This document shows, piece after piece, positions 54,390-64,000 of a stretch of 64,000 nt of DNA. The position numbers and the translations under genes were made by a program. The stretch is from Symsagittifera roscoffensis. Taxonomy: Eukaryota; Xenacoelomorpha; Acoela; Convolutidae. Positions within the stretch are counted from its first letter, which is position 1. Every line of letters starts with the position of its first letter. The stretch spans positions 55,336,467-55,400,466 of the forward strand of contig NC_087068.1 of the NCBI RefSeq assembly GCF_963678635.1, read 5' to 3'. Under the pieces are notes generated by a model. That model made no database searches. It was not told where the DNA came from and worked only from the letters and a program-made list of their open reading frames with translations.

Positions 54390-55010
54390 TTGAAAATTGA
54401 TGTGGGCATCTAGTATCACTTGTTGCGATAAATAGTGATTTGCACACTTTGATAGTGACTCTTTAGCACTTTGTCTTCCCTTTCACTTTAATGATTACCT
54501 CCAGTTGCTTAACAGTTTTTCTTGTCGTTGTACTTTCTAAATTTGACGACTGACCGTTTCGGTTTGTCCGTTGATTCAATAAAATTTTTTGTCTCCTCTT
54601 TCTTCCTCTGATACGGCGTTTTCTACCTGCGATTGCGCCCACTTGTAACATTTTGCGAAGGATGCTGATTTCCCACAAAAGTTACAAATGGCGGTACGGG
54701 CCGCATTCTTGTCCCTATGTTGAGCTGCAAACTTGTTGCTACAAAACTAACAGGGTTTTTTTGCAGGTTTTGAGTTTCCAAGTTTTTTGCAGGTTTCCAA
54801 GTTTCCATTCTGATTTCTGGAAATAACCAGAACTCTGCAATACTAATCTGAAACTTGTTTCTTGACTGTATTGACGTAATAGGCTCTTGTTTCAAATAAA
54901 AGAAGGTTTGATTTGAGCTTCTGTCCCATGTGGAAATAATCTCTGCAAGACGTTTGCTGTGGCGTAGTTTTTTGTGCGTCAAAGTGCTGCTTTTAAAGTG
55001 CTTCCTGGAC
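54390..55010 (-). pseudogene. Relic Ty3-like gag (element 6)
   Basis: On the minus strand, YLKQEPITSIQ (about 54880) matches IKQEPIMSIG of element 4 gag. A zinc knuckle CNFCGKSASFAKC near 54680 matches CKNCSKPNHFAKMC with the His lost. Frameshifts prevent expression. Clear homologue of the gag part of relic 5 (51590-52200). Confidence 0.65.
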
Positions 55011-55298
55011 TTTTACATGAAATTTTTGTATGACTAATCTCACTTTGCTTCATTAAAGAAAGGGCTATCAACGTAAACCCACGTGAACGGAGGCTCCGAC
55101 AGTTTGTTCCCCTAAATCATTGGTACACCTATTAGATCTGTTCTGTCATCCGAGATATCCTCCGCCATGAGATATCTCTAGAAACACTCCAAAAAAATCA
55201 ATTCGAAAACTATGGAAAAAATAAAACTGAATTGTAAACAAGTATGGATATCGTAATACTATCAGTGACGGGTACGAATTAGCAGTAATAGCATAGAC

Positions 55299-55751
55299 CA
55301 GGGGCGGATCTAGGATCTTCTCAAGGGGGGGCGGATTTTCAAAAATTATTGAAAATTTTGACGACCTTTTGTTTTTTTTAGGTCGACCAAATTGATTTTC
55401 CGAGCTCTCCCAAAGCACGGTTTTGTCCTTATTTAGGCCGAATTTTTTGCGCCGTAGGCAAAATTTTGAAAAAACAGGCCAAAAAAGGCTTTTTTTGGCA
55501 CTTTTTGGAAAAATTTGACCAAAAAATTGCGTTTTTTCGGCACGCGCTCCCCCCTCAAAATTAGTATATATTGGCGCCAAGGGCGCCTTTAGAAAAACTT
55601 TAGCGTCGGTCGGCCAAAAATGGATTTCTTAGAAAGTATCAAAGGGGGGACCCTTTGGGTCGGCAGGGGGTCGAATCCCTGAGGGGTGGGGGGGGGGGGG
55701 GGGGGGGGAAAGGGGGGCGTCCGCCCCCCCCCCCCCCTAAATCCGCCCCTG
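55299..55751. repeat. 453-bp hAT-like MITE with 8-bp target duplication
   Basis: The ends CAGGGGCGGATCTAGG and CCTAAATCCGCCCCTG are flanked by GCATAGAC (55291-55298) and GCTTAGAC (55752-55759). It contains long G and C runs at 55686-55737. Non-coding. Confidence 0.85.
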
Positions 55752-56123
55752 GCTTAGACTGCCAATGTGTAAGTAGTGGCATTGAATAAGGGTACTACGC
55801 CGTATGGCAGCGGTAATCTGGGGAGGTCAATGAAGGCGGGAATGGGAATGGGATGGGGGATTTCAATTGGGAGGAGGTGTGGGGTTAATTTAGAGCATGA
55901 GGTTGAACTGGAATTTAGGGAGCTTAACTTGGGGTGCTGGTATCGTGTGAAGTTATTTGATTTTTTTTGCATGGAGTTTCTTTCGTTCTAAATGGGGCGT
56001 AGAAGAAGCTGTGGGAGGATGTGTTGGTGTAAATTTTGGGGCAGAAGTTGGACGCCGGGCTGGGGTGGGGTGTACAATGCCATGAAACTACAAATACTCC
56101 GTTATAATGAGTTATAAAGGGCT

Positions 56124-56382
56124 TGTGGTACCGTGTAGTACTGCTGCCACAGTAACCTCTGAGAATAGTGCTATTAATTATTCTGTTATGTATTGTTATT
56201 ATTATTCAAGGCCATTCATTGCAGGCCAAACGCAATAGTCAGTTAGGACATTGCTGTTGATAGAGAGACATGAAAAGACAGGCATGATCTCAGATCTAAA
56301 ATAAGACAAGTTAGCAGTCTAAATTAAAACGTTTTACTTATTCTGTTTTACAAATACTTGAGTTAATCCAGCAGCTATCACA
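56124..56382 (+). repeat. 5' LTR of element 4
   Basis: 259 bp, TGTGGTACC...GCTATCACA. Its last A is the A of the gag start codon. Confidence 0.93.
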
Positions 56383-56400
56383 TGGCGCAGCCAGCAGGAT
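56382..56400 (+). promoter_or_regulatory. Putative primer binding site overlapping gag start codon (element 4)
   Basis: TGGCGCAGCC begins at 56383 directly after the LTR terminal CA. ATG is formed by the LTR's last base plus TG of the site. It is the first ATG in this frame. Confidence 0.65.
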
Positions 56401-59400
56401 TCCTGTCCCAAGACAACAGAACGGACATGGGGATTCCAGTATTTTGGACAACCGCGAATTCTGACCCTGCCTGGAACTTTAGGATATGGCTAGATCAATT
56501 TTTTTTGGCAGTGACCGTGAAGGAGAGCGTGGACCCGGAACTTTTGTTACAAGAACCAAAAGAAGTTCTGTTGGAACAATTACCAAGACCAGAAACTCCA
56601 AGGGAAAACGAAAATGCACAGGCGATTGTTGATAGAGAAGCCAGAGATCAACTAGCTAGAGATAAAATTAACCTGGAAAATGAAAAAAGAAGAGCTAGAG
56701 GTCCAAAGGTTGGTCACAACGTATACTACAACGAGGTACAGAAAAGAGTCGCTTCCAGACTATTCCTGGCGTTGGGTACAGAAGGTAAGAAGAAATTCGT
56801 TCAAAAGAACCCCCATGTGGAAGTGTCAAAGTTAGAATTTCGAGAGATGGTGGCATTGGCGAAAGTGTCATTTGATAAATCACAGAGTGTTACATATGAA
56901 CGTTACAAATTATTCAATCGATCACAAGAAACTGGGGAAACACTCGAGGCATTTCATGCAGCACTAACTGCACAAGCAGCAAAAGCTGAGCTAGGAACAC
57001 TGGAGGATCAATTAGTGCGGGACCTATTCATCTCGAAAATGAAGAATGTGGTATTACAAGACACATTGACATTTGAAACATTTTCACCGGAAGAAGTACT
57101 GAAAAGAGCGTTAAAGTTTGAACAAAGTAAACAGACAACACAGGCGTTTCAGAAAACTAACGCAACAACTGCAAGTACAGTTCAGGTAAATGGGGCAGCG
57201 AAGATAAAACAAGAACCCATAATGAGTATCGGTAACAAAAATGCTAGCGGAAGAAGACAAGCAAACAGTGGGTATAGAAAGAAATTTGCAGACAGAAAGG
57301 AGGGGAAAAGTTTTGCAGATTCAAAGACGTGTACCCGATGTGGTCGAATATTCGGAGAAGGACATCTGAAGAAATGCCCGGCAATGGGTAAAACATGTAA
57401 GAATTGTTCTAAGCCGAACCACTTCGCTAAAATGTGTAAATCACAACAAGTGAATGAGATTGTAGAAAAATCATCAAGCTCAGATGAAGAGTGTAATCTG
57501 ATTCAGTCATTCGAATCGTGTGAGGAATTCGAAATTATGTCGGTTGAATCAGAACTATCTTCGCTGGAAGAAATTGATGAATATATAAAACGGCAATCGA
57601 ATAAAAACAAAGAAACCGACAAGCACAGAAAGGATGTACAAAAGGTTGACATCAGAAGAAATACTCGATCGAAACAAATAAGGTCACTAAAGGCTCTGGT
57701 GAGAATCGATCATCTGATCATAAATATGACCATTGATACGGGTAGTCCAGTATCTTTCTTGAACTGGGCGACTGCAAAGACGATTCTAGAATCTTCGAAA
57801 AATACAAAGTTTATTCCACGGGAGAATCTCAATCTGACTACAAAATTTGTAGACTACAACAAGCAGCCGATTAACATACTGGGTGCAATCACCACGAACA
57901 TCCGTTCGGCGGGGTGGGAAGTGGTGGGAGCATCGTTCTTAATCACAGAAAGACGCACACGGTGTATTTTGGGGCTGGATTTACAGAGCAAAGTGGGAAT
58001 ACACACAACACAGAAGTTGGCACCAAAAGAAAAGACGAGGTTTGATGTCTTACTGTGCGAACAGTCAGAAGGTTGGAAAAACAAATTTTACAGTAAATTT
58101 AAGAATCTTTTCGATCGTCAAGGGTGCTCCAAAAACCATGTGGTTAGCACAAAGTTCAAATACCCACTCTGCCCTTTACAAGAAAAGGGGAGACGCATTC
58201 CGATACACATACAAGAGAAGGTGTACGAGGAAATGAAAAAACTGTTAAAAGAAGGGCATATAGAACGATTAGACAAATGCACTAGTGATTGTTTTATAGC
58301 ACCTATTGTAATAACAGTAAAAAAAGATGATTCCATAAAGTTGGCGCTAGACGCCAAACCTATCAATAGACAATTGTTTAAAAACAAATATCAAATGCCA
58401 AATGTGGACGAATTGATAGACGGTGTTAGTCAAATTGTCACAGCGAACACAAACGGGAAACTGTATTTCTCAGTACTAGATTTGAAGTACGCGTACAGTC
58501 AACTAAAGCTGACTGCAGAAACAGCGAAACAATGCAATTTCAACATCATAGGTGGGCAAGCCACTGGTACATACAGATTCTTAACAGGATTTTATGGTTT
58601 GGCAGACATGCCAGCAGAGTTTCAAAAAGCTATGGACAGAACATTAAATCATGCGGAAAACACGTTCTGTTTTCTTGACGATATACTCATTGTATCAAAA
58701 GGGAGGGAACAAGAACATGAAGAATTGATTATGAATGTCCTAAAAAAGCTAGATAAAGAGAATTTGGCATTAAAACTGTCGAAATGTGAATTTTTTCAAC
58801 AGGAGGTGAATTGGTTGGGGCATAAGTTATCGTCGGATGGCATCTCTCCTAAGATTACAAAAACAGAAGCGATACTAAAGCTTAGCCCGCCAACATCACT
58901 GAAACAACTTAGATCATTTCTAGGTAGTATAAACCATCTGGCCAAGTTCATCCCAAATGCGGCTACGCTAACAGAAAAATTGAGACCATTATTACGCGAA
59001 GAAAATGAGAAAAAGAAACTCAAAAGTGTAAAAATTCAAGTAAAAAAATTCGAATGGAAAGAAGAACATTCGGAAATATTCGAGTCAATAAAAATAGCAG
59101 TTGCGAATATAACAAAAATTCATAATTATGACCCCAGTTTAGACACTAGGGTGAAATGTGATGCCAGTCACAGTGGGCTGGGCGCATCGCTAGAACAACA
59201 AAACGCTGAGGGGGAGTGGATACCAATCGAATTCGCTTCCCGGTACCTAAACACACAAGAAAAAAAATATTCCACAAATGAGCTCGAACTGCTTGCAGTT
59301 GTATGGTCGGTTGACCGATTTAAACACTATTTATTAGGTAAGGAATTCGTAATCGCTACAGATCACAAAGCGCTGGTCTCTGCTTTGGATGAAAATAAAT

Positions 59401-59972
59401 CAAATAAAACGTACCAATCTAGATTAACTAGATGGGTAGACAGACTATTACCTTACCAATTTAAGGTTGTTCATTTACCAGGAAAAGATATGGGTATAGT
59501 AGATTATCTTTCTCGAAATCCAAAGGGGGAACCCTGGCCGGAGTCAGTATTGGATGAGAAATTCGTAGTTAAATCAATCGAAAGTTTCCATAAAGCTTTC
59601 GACTGTTTAAACAGTCGATTAAATGATCAGGATAGGCTCGACCGGAACGAAAACGTTCTAGAATATTCTAGAACTGATCAAAATATGCCGTTTAAGAACA
59701 CGTCATCTACCCGTTGCTATAGCAACCAAAACGGTCCAAAACGGACAAAGCACGACCGGAACGAAAGAAATGAAGATTCGCGTTCGTTTCAACGAGAGAA
59801 GCGCGAAAATCCAAAAATCAGTATATCTCAAAATCGTCAGCGGATACAGTCGGTTCAGTTATTGGAAAAAACCAGAAAATTTTTAACTGAGAAATCAAGA
59901 AAAATGCACTCAGACGAATTGAAAAAAAAACGGAAAAGAGAAAAAGATGGTCAGAATCCAGGAGAGAAATAA
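56382..59972 (+). CDS. gag-pol: gag-protease-RT-RNase H polyprotein of element 4
   Basis: 1196 residues without frameshift. Gag occupies about residues 1-400, with a coiled-coil-like NENAQAIVDREARDQLARDK segment and two zinc knuckles (CTRCGRIFGEGHLKKC near 316, CKNCSKPNHFAKMC near 339). Protease has TIDTGSP near 451. RT has FSVLDLKYAYSQ and FLDDILI near 764. RNase H has KCDASHSG near 925 and TDHKALVS near 993. The last 150 residues are basic linker. All catalytic residues seen are intact. The capsid, protease and replication enzymes are thus made as one protein, with integrase excluded. Confidence 0.95.
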   Translation: MAQPAGFLSQDNRTDMGIPVFWTTANSDPAWNFRIWLDQFFLAVTVKESVDPELLLQEPKEVLLEQLPRPETPRENENAQAIVDREARDQLARDKINLENEKRRARGPKVGHNVYYNEVQKRVASRLFLALGTEGKKKFVQKNPHVEVSKLEFREMVALAKVSFDKSQSVTYERYKLFNRSQETGETLEAFHAALTAQAAKAELGTLEDQLVRDLFISKMKNVVLQDTLTFETFSPEEVLKRALKFEQSKQTTQAFQKTNATTASTVQVNGAAKIKQEPIMSIGNKNASGRRQANSGYRKKFADRKEGKSFADSKTCTRCGRIFGEGHLKKCPAMGKTCKNCSKPNHFAKMCKSQQVNEIVEKSSSSDEECNLIQSFESCEEFEIMSVESELSSLEEIDEYIKRQSNKNKETDKHRKDVQKVDIRRNTRSKQIRSLKALVRIDHLIINMTIDTGSPVSFLNWATAKTILESSKNTKFIPRENLNLTTKFVDYNKQPINILGAITTNIRSAGWEVVGASFLITERRTRCILGLDLQSKVGIHTTQKLAPKEKTRFDVLLCEQSEGWKNKFYSKFKNLFDRQGCSKNHVVSTKFKYPLCPLQEKGRRIPIHIQEKVYEEMKKLLKEGHIERLDKCTSDCFIAPIVITVKKDDSIKLALDAKPINRQLFKNKYQMPNVDELIDGVSQIVTANTNGKLYFSVLDLKYAYSQLKLTAETAKQCNFNIIGGQATGTYRFLTGFYGLADMPAEFQKAMDRTLNHAENTFCFLDDILIVSKGREQEHEELIMNVLKKLDKENLALKLSKCEFFQQEVNWLGHKLSSDGISPKITKTEAILKLSPPTSLKQLRSFLGSINHLAKFIPNAATLTEKLRPLLREENEKKKLKSVKIQVKKFEWKEEHSEIFESIKIAVANITKIHNYDPSLDTRVKCDASHSGLGASLEQQNAEGEWIPIEFASRYLNTQEKKYSTNELELLAVVWSVDRFKHYLLGKEFVIATDHKALVSALDENKSNKTYQSRLTRWVDRLLPYQFKVVHLPGKDMGIVDYLSRNPKGEPWPESVLDEKFVVKSIESFHKAFDCLNSRLNDQDRLDRNENVLEYSRTDQNMPFKNTSSTRCYSNQNGPKRTKHDRNERNEDSRSFQREKRENPKISISQNRQRIQSVQLLEKTRKFLTEKSRKMHSDELKKKRKREKDGQNPGEK

Positions 59973-61044
59973 CAACAAAACCTTGAAAGAAGAAGTGACA
60001 ACAACGTTTCACAGGACTAGGATGATACGACCACACATATCAGAATCAGAGGATTCGGACTTGGAACAAACAACACAGGCGAGGTGGTATTTGCCAAACA
60101 CTCAAAGTGGACAATCAACGTCAACTGCCCAAACAGTCAGCCCAGGAAAAAGAGGACCATCGTCATCAACTGTTTCAACAGCTCAATCTAAGATAGTCTC
60201 ATTCTGGGAACTGGTTGGCTCAGGAAGGAGTACAGAACCCCCCTTTGCAGCAATGGAGTTAGAGGCTATCTCGGGGATACAAAACCCGAAACCACCAGGT
60301 CCATCCACTTCCGGAGACGAAGCAGAAGTGGGACAAATCGTCGAAGTTGATTTAACTCTGGATAGCGACGACCGGGATTACAGTTCAGGAACGGAGACTT
60401 GTGTAATCACACCACAGAAAACGAGACACAATTTGAGAAAATCTGAGTACAAACGGGGGGAACAGTTAATGGAGACAGATAACCCACTTTCACTCGATAA
60501 ATTATTTGACAAAAGTCTCCTCGCAGAACTAGTGTCAGAAGATACCTGGATGGACCGGCTAAGAAGAGTAGTGGAACGAAATGACAGACATGGTTTCGAG
60601 CTCATGGGACCCTACACAAACCCTCTGTGGCACCAGATGTCGGTGGTAGACGATTGCCTTCTTGTAGACAATCGTTTGGCCGTGCCTGAAAAGTTGAGAC
60701 AAGCAGTGCTCCGACGTCTTCATCAAGGTCATCCTGGACAGGAAGCAATGTTGGAGGTCTCAAACTACCTGTGGTGGCCGCATATGCATAAAGACATAGT
60801 CAATATGGCCGAAGAGTGTAGAAGCTGTACTCGTTATGGTAAGAACGCTAAATACTTAATTCCAAAAAATTCGGCTAAACCACTCCCACTGTTGTCACAG
60901 CCAGGTCAAGAACTACAATTAGATTATGCGGGCCCACTTGAAGATCATAAGGGGAAGAAGATATACTTATTAGTCGCTATCGATAGATACTCAAAATTTC
61001 CATCAGTCAAAGTAACGAAATCTACAGGGGGAAATCAACAATAA
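59947..61044 (+). CDS. Integrase of element 4, N-terminal part (separate ORF)
   Basis: The ATG at 59947 overlaps the end of gag-pol by 26 nt in the +1 frame. The first 190 residues are low-complexity (Ser/Thr/Gln rich, then acidic VEVDLTLDSDDRD). The HHCC domain follows (RRLHQGHPGQ...CRSC near 60718-60830), then LQLDYAGP with the first catalytic Asp near 60915. The ORF stops at 61042 because of a single-base frameshift in the run at about 61028-61037; the core continues in frame 0 from there. Confidence 0.88.
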   Translation: MVRIQERNNNKTLKEEVTTTFHRTRMIRPHISESEDSDLEQTTQARWYLPNTQSGQSTSTAQTVSPGKRGPSSSTVSTAQSKIVSFWELVGSGRSTEPPFAAMELEAISGIQNPKPPGPSTSGDEAEVGQIVEVDLTLDSDDRDYSSGTETCVITPQKTRHNLRKSEYKRGEQLMETDNPLSLDKLFDKSLLAELVSEDTWMDRLRRVVERNDRHGFELMGPYTNPLWHQMSVVDDCLLVDNRLAVPEKLRQAVLRRLHQGHPGQEAMLEVSNYLWWPHMHKDIVNMAEECRSCTRYGKNAKYLIPKNSAKPLPLLSQPGQELQLDYAGPLEDHKGKKIYLLVAIDRYSKFPSVKVTKSTGGNQQ

Positions 61045-61625
61045 AATTTCTCCGTACTTACATAGACACTCATGGAATACCGGAATCGATTAAAACGGAC
61101 CAATTTTCGGGGTTCAAAGGGAAAGCTATGAAAAAATTTTGCACCGAAAATAACATCGCACAAAAATTCTGTCCAGTCGGGGATCACCGAGGATGTGGCT
61201 TAGTCGAACGAACGATACAAACCATTAAAAGAAGATTGGGGGTAATGCTACTCGACGAGAAAGTACAATCGATTAAATTATGTTTGACTACAATAATTAG
61301 GGACCTAAGATGGAATAAACAGAAATCAATAAAAGTGTCCCCGTTCGAAGCACACTTTGGCCGATTACCGAAAACGGAATTTAAGATTGTTAGGGACAAA
61401 TGTTTGATGGATTCTGATCGTTTAGATAAAGAACACTTGGAGAGATCGGCACTAACAGCATCACAGCTGAAAAGGCGAATAGATCAGTCGAGGGAGAATG
61501 TTAAAATCATTCGCAAAGGACGAAATAGCAGGGATACAAGCCCCTTGTTTCGACACGACACGGCGATGGCAAAAGAGAGGGCCAGAGCTAAAGAACTTAA
61601 ACAACTTCTAGAGGCAAACACTTAG
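61045..61625 (+). pseudogene. Integrase core of element 4, frameshifted continuation
   Basis: Contains IKTDQFSGF (second Asp, followed by Gln) near 61090 and GLVERTIQTIK (catalytic Glu) near 61202, then SPFEAHFGR. It ends at TAG 61623-61625, after which the same frame is open to 62888. The ATG at 61128 falls inside the core and is not a biological start. Confidence 0.85.
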
Positions 61626-62888
61626 TGGAATGCCACCAGACGGGACCTCTCAGACAGCGAATTACGCCGGGTCGTAGATGAAACCAGCACGATAAATCCC
61701 GAACTGAGGAAAGAACTTCTATACTCATGGGAACGTGGTTTCATCGAAGACAAACAAACCAAATCAAAGGAGGATTTGTCTGGAAGTTTCCTTCGGAAAC
61801 ACGAACAAAGGAAGAGCGGGAAGGCCCTGACAATACCCTTAAAATCCAAGATAGTATCAGCGACACCATCGACCATCAAAACGGCTGCGGGTGCAGTATA
61901 TCGAAAAAGCGACATTGCACGATCTAAACTGTCAACACAGCCCAAAGTCTATAATGCAGAGAAGAAAAGGAGCCCAACCGGAGAGGAACCGAGAAGTAAA
62001 CAACAAAAAACAGGAACACTTCCAGTAGAGGAAGACAGCGATTCTGCCGAAGAACACGACGCGAAAGACCGGGAGCTGAGAGATGAAAATCTAGAGGATA
62101 GTCAGCTAAAAGAAAAGTTCCAAAACTCACCGAGCGTAGTCACATCAAGAGACACAAGAACCGGCGGAGGCCTTAACTTAGGAGGTGAACGGGGAAAACC
62201 GAACAGAGCAACACCAGTAGCCCAGAACACAAAACCGACAAGGGGCAAAACACAAGAATCAGGAACGACGAAAGCTGCCAAAACAGTTACTAAACAACGT
62301 GATACGAGTAACGAGGCAGTATACATACCGTCGTCGACACCAAAGGAAGTTCCTACTACTAAGAAGATCACACAACAGACAAGCGAAAAAGAAATTCTGG
62401 ACACATTTCAAAACAATAACATGACATCTCAAGAATGGGAAGATGTAACAAATCAAGTGTTGACCCGCGGAGTCCAAAAAGAAGCCGAAAAACTAATGTC
62501 ACGACAAATGGACCCAGTAGATTATTCCACACCAGGATTTGCGGATGAATCCGATAAGGAGGAAGACACCACGACAGTCAGACGGAGTAATAGACAAACT
62601 AAAAACCAGGGACCGAAGAGGTATGGCAGTCCCGTATCACACTCGATAAAACTGATTGGTTGGGAGGATGATGTCATCGAGTTGAACCTGGCAGCACTTG
62701 AGGCCTACAGATTGCGACTAGCGAAGTTGAACATAAACAACAAGGAAACGTCGGAAACCAACACGTTTGACAGGCTAGAGAGACACCTTTTCAAGAGAAA
62801 GTTTGGTGCTACGTCACTGGACGAGGCGGGATCATTGAACGCCGCAAGAAACAAAGAAGAAGTATTAAAGAAAATAACAAAAGACTAA
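61626..62888 (+). CDS. Long C-terminal extension of the integrase ORF (element 4)
   Basis: About 420 further residues in the frame of the integrase core, separated from it by one TAG. It is highly charged, rich in Lys, Glu, Ser, Thr, with no recognised domain. Near the end is RRSNRQTKNQGPKRYGSPVS and a helical IELNLAALEAYRLRLAKLN. The RxSxR...(Y/F)G pattern also ends element 1. A role in targeting or nucleic-acid binding is possible but only inferred. Confidence 0.7.
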   Translation, partial: WNATRRDLSDSELRRVVDETSTINPELRKELLYSWERGFIEDKQTKSKEDLSGSFLRKHEQRKSGKALTIPLKSKIVSATPSTIKTAAGAVYRKSDIARSKLSTQPKVYNAEKKRSPTGEEPRSKQQKTGTLPVEEDSDSAEEHDAKDRELRDENLEDSQLKEKFQNSPSVVTSRDTRTGGGLNLGGERGKPNRATPVAQNTKPTRGKTQESGTTKAAKTVTKQRDTSNEAVYIPSSTPKEVPTTKKITQQTSEKEILDTFQNNNMTSQEWEDVTNQVLTRGVQKEAEKLMSRQMDPVDYSTPGFADESDKEEDTTTVRRSNRQTKNQGPKRYGSPVSHSIKLIGWEDDVIELNLAALEAYRLRLAKLNINNKETSETNTFDRLERHLFKRKFGATSLDEAGSLNAARNKEEVLKKITKD

Positions 62889-62980
62889 TGAAAAGGAGAA
62901 CAATTTTCTTAAACTTTGATATCTCGTATTATTTATAAAATTTCATAAAGTATTATAAAATTTTGTTGTCGTCAGGGGAA

Positions 62981-63239
62981 TGTGGTACCGTGTAGTACTG
63001 CTGCCACAGTAACCTCTGAGAATAGTGCTATTAATTATTCTGTTATGTATTGTTATTATTTTTCAAGGCCATTCATTGCAGGCCAAACGCAATAGTCAGT
63101 TAGGACATTGCTGTTGATAGAGAGACATGAAAAGACAGGCATGATCTCAGATCTAAAATAAGACAAGTTAGCAGTCTAAATTAAAATGTTTTACTTATTC
63201 TGTTTTACAAATACTTGAGTTAATCCAACAGCTATCACA
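62981..63239 (+). repeat. 3' LTR of element 4
   Basis: 259 bp, TGTGGTACC...GCTATCACA, after AGGGGAA. Followed by the target duplication GGGCT. Confidence 0.93.
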
Positions 63240-64000
63240 GGGCTTAATACTGCTTAATTTTTCTCCAGACAAAGTTTAAACTTTTACTAACTCTATAAAG
63301 GTTTTACTTTACCAAGCTGAAGTCCTCAGAAAAAAACTTAAAGAGATTTTACCTGTGATCAATGTTTCGTTAGGTTATGACAACTTAAAAAAGCAAGTTT
63401 TTGATTGACCCGTTGAACAATAACAGTAGTAAAACCAATAATGTTTAATAAAACCAAGTGAGTTTACTATTTGTTTCATTTAATTAGTTAAATTAGCCAG
63501 TAGACAATATTACACTGTCAACTCGATTTTATGAAAGACTGCGTTGAAATGGTGTTAATGAGATAGTGAAAAACTCGTAAAAATTGACCTTGACGCTAAC
63601 CATTTGTAATAAAATGAACTTTTACTATCAGTCTTTTCGTGTTTTCCGAGCAAATGCTACACATTTAAGGTTAATTGGCGTATTAAAGGGTTCCAAATTG
63701 AATTAAGGAAAAAAGTTTGCTCTTATCAATGCGTTACCGGGCTCAAATTATATCTTTTTCTACTCACAAAGCATGAGGGAGGGGAATAAAATGCAGACAA
63801 AATTGAAAAAATAAAAGTTTTTGATTTTTTCAGATTTTTTTCATCATTTTCCGACAAAAAATTCATTGGCCTTGAACGGCAGTGGGCACGTTCCGGGCTT
63901 CTCCATTTATTAATAACCCTGTTGACAATTTTTTCAACCGGTAAAATTAAACTAGACTTGATATCCTGGTTCCGAATGATATTTAGATTCATATGCATGA
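63240..64000. other. Non-coding flank
   Basis: To about 63610 it is a diverged homologue of 52760-53110 plus 54075-54110. The rest is AT-rich with no gene that I can support. Confidence 0.5.

Larger units (their letters stand above)
56124..63239 (+). mobile_element. Ty3/gypsy-like LTR retrotransposon, element 4 (nearly intact)
   Basis: 7116 bp with 259-bp LTRs differing at three positions and a 5-bp target duplication GGGCT (56119-56123, 63240-63244). Gag, protease, RT and RNase H form one 1196-residue ORF. The integrase sits in an overlapping +1 ORF, broken by one frameshift near 61030 and one TAG at 61623. A purine tract AGGGGAA precedes the 3' LTR. It is inserted within the flank of relic 6. 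No envelope-like ORF. Confidence 0.95.

Noticed and set aside
63880-63910. Third copy of the CAGTCGGAACATTCAGGGCTTC motif
   Set aside because: Only CAGTGGGCACGTTCCGGGCTTC is shared, too short and divergent to call.

Overview
The window is animal nuclear DNA. It is AT-rich, has spliceosomal introns, and consists mostly of transposable elements sitting in the introns of one host gene on the minus strand. I recognise no bacterial or phage genes, no CRISPR array, no rRNA gene and no functional tRNA gene. The host gene encodes a secreted or membrane-bound protein built from fibronectin type III (FN3)-like modules. The species cannot be read from the sequence. A tunicate such as an appendicularian would fit the Ty3-like and BEL/Pao elements and the GC-AG introns, but that is inference.

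Host gene (minus strand, 5' to 3' runs from high to low coordinates). The exons are 42140-42284 and its duplicate 34154-34298, then 27240-27570, 24348-24567, 22229-22373, 20983-21169, 16772-17027, 14578-14727 and 5642-5947. Reading phase is conserved at every junction except 27240 to 24567, and FN3 strands continue across the splices. Both ends of the gene lie outside the window or were not found.

Layout. 1-3826: non-LTR retrotransposon with a PHD finger ORF, ORF1 and ORF2 (endonuclease plus reverse transcriptase), all in one frame; ORF1 and ORF2 are separated only by TGA in the context TGACTAG. 3829-4971: 1.1-kb foldback element. 5978-12943: Ty3-like LTR element 1 flanked by a 406-bp direct repeat. 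12944-27240: host introns with several families of short inverted-repeat elements, a TA microsatellite and a degenerate minisatellite. 27994-44034: a recent 8-kb tandem duplication. Each copy carries a decayed BEL/Pao element whose LTRs hold a tRNA-like A box/B box pair, a 192-bp MITE, one host exon and the 3' end of Ty3-like element 3. 42671-48001: element 3 (minus strand). 48101-49212: inverted-repeat element. 49690-56100: two related, strongly decayed Ty3-like relics (minus strand), one carrying a 300-bp TTC microsatellite. 56124-63239: Ty3-like element 4 (plus strand), nearly intact, with TSD GGGCT.

In the three Ty3-like elements with an intact 5' end, the gag start codon overlaps the putative primer binding site (ATGGCGC). 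Element 4 encodes gag, protease, RT and RNase H in one ORF. Its integrase sits in a second, overlapping +1 ORF with long low-complexity extensions.
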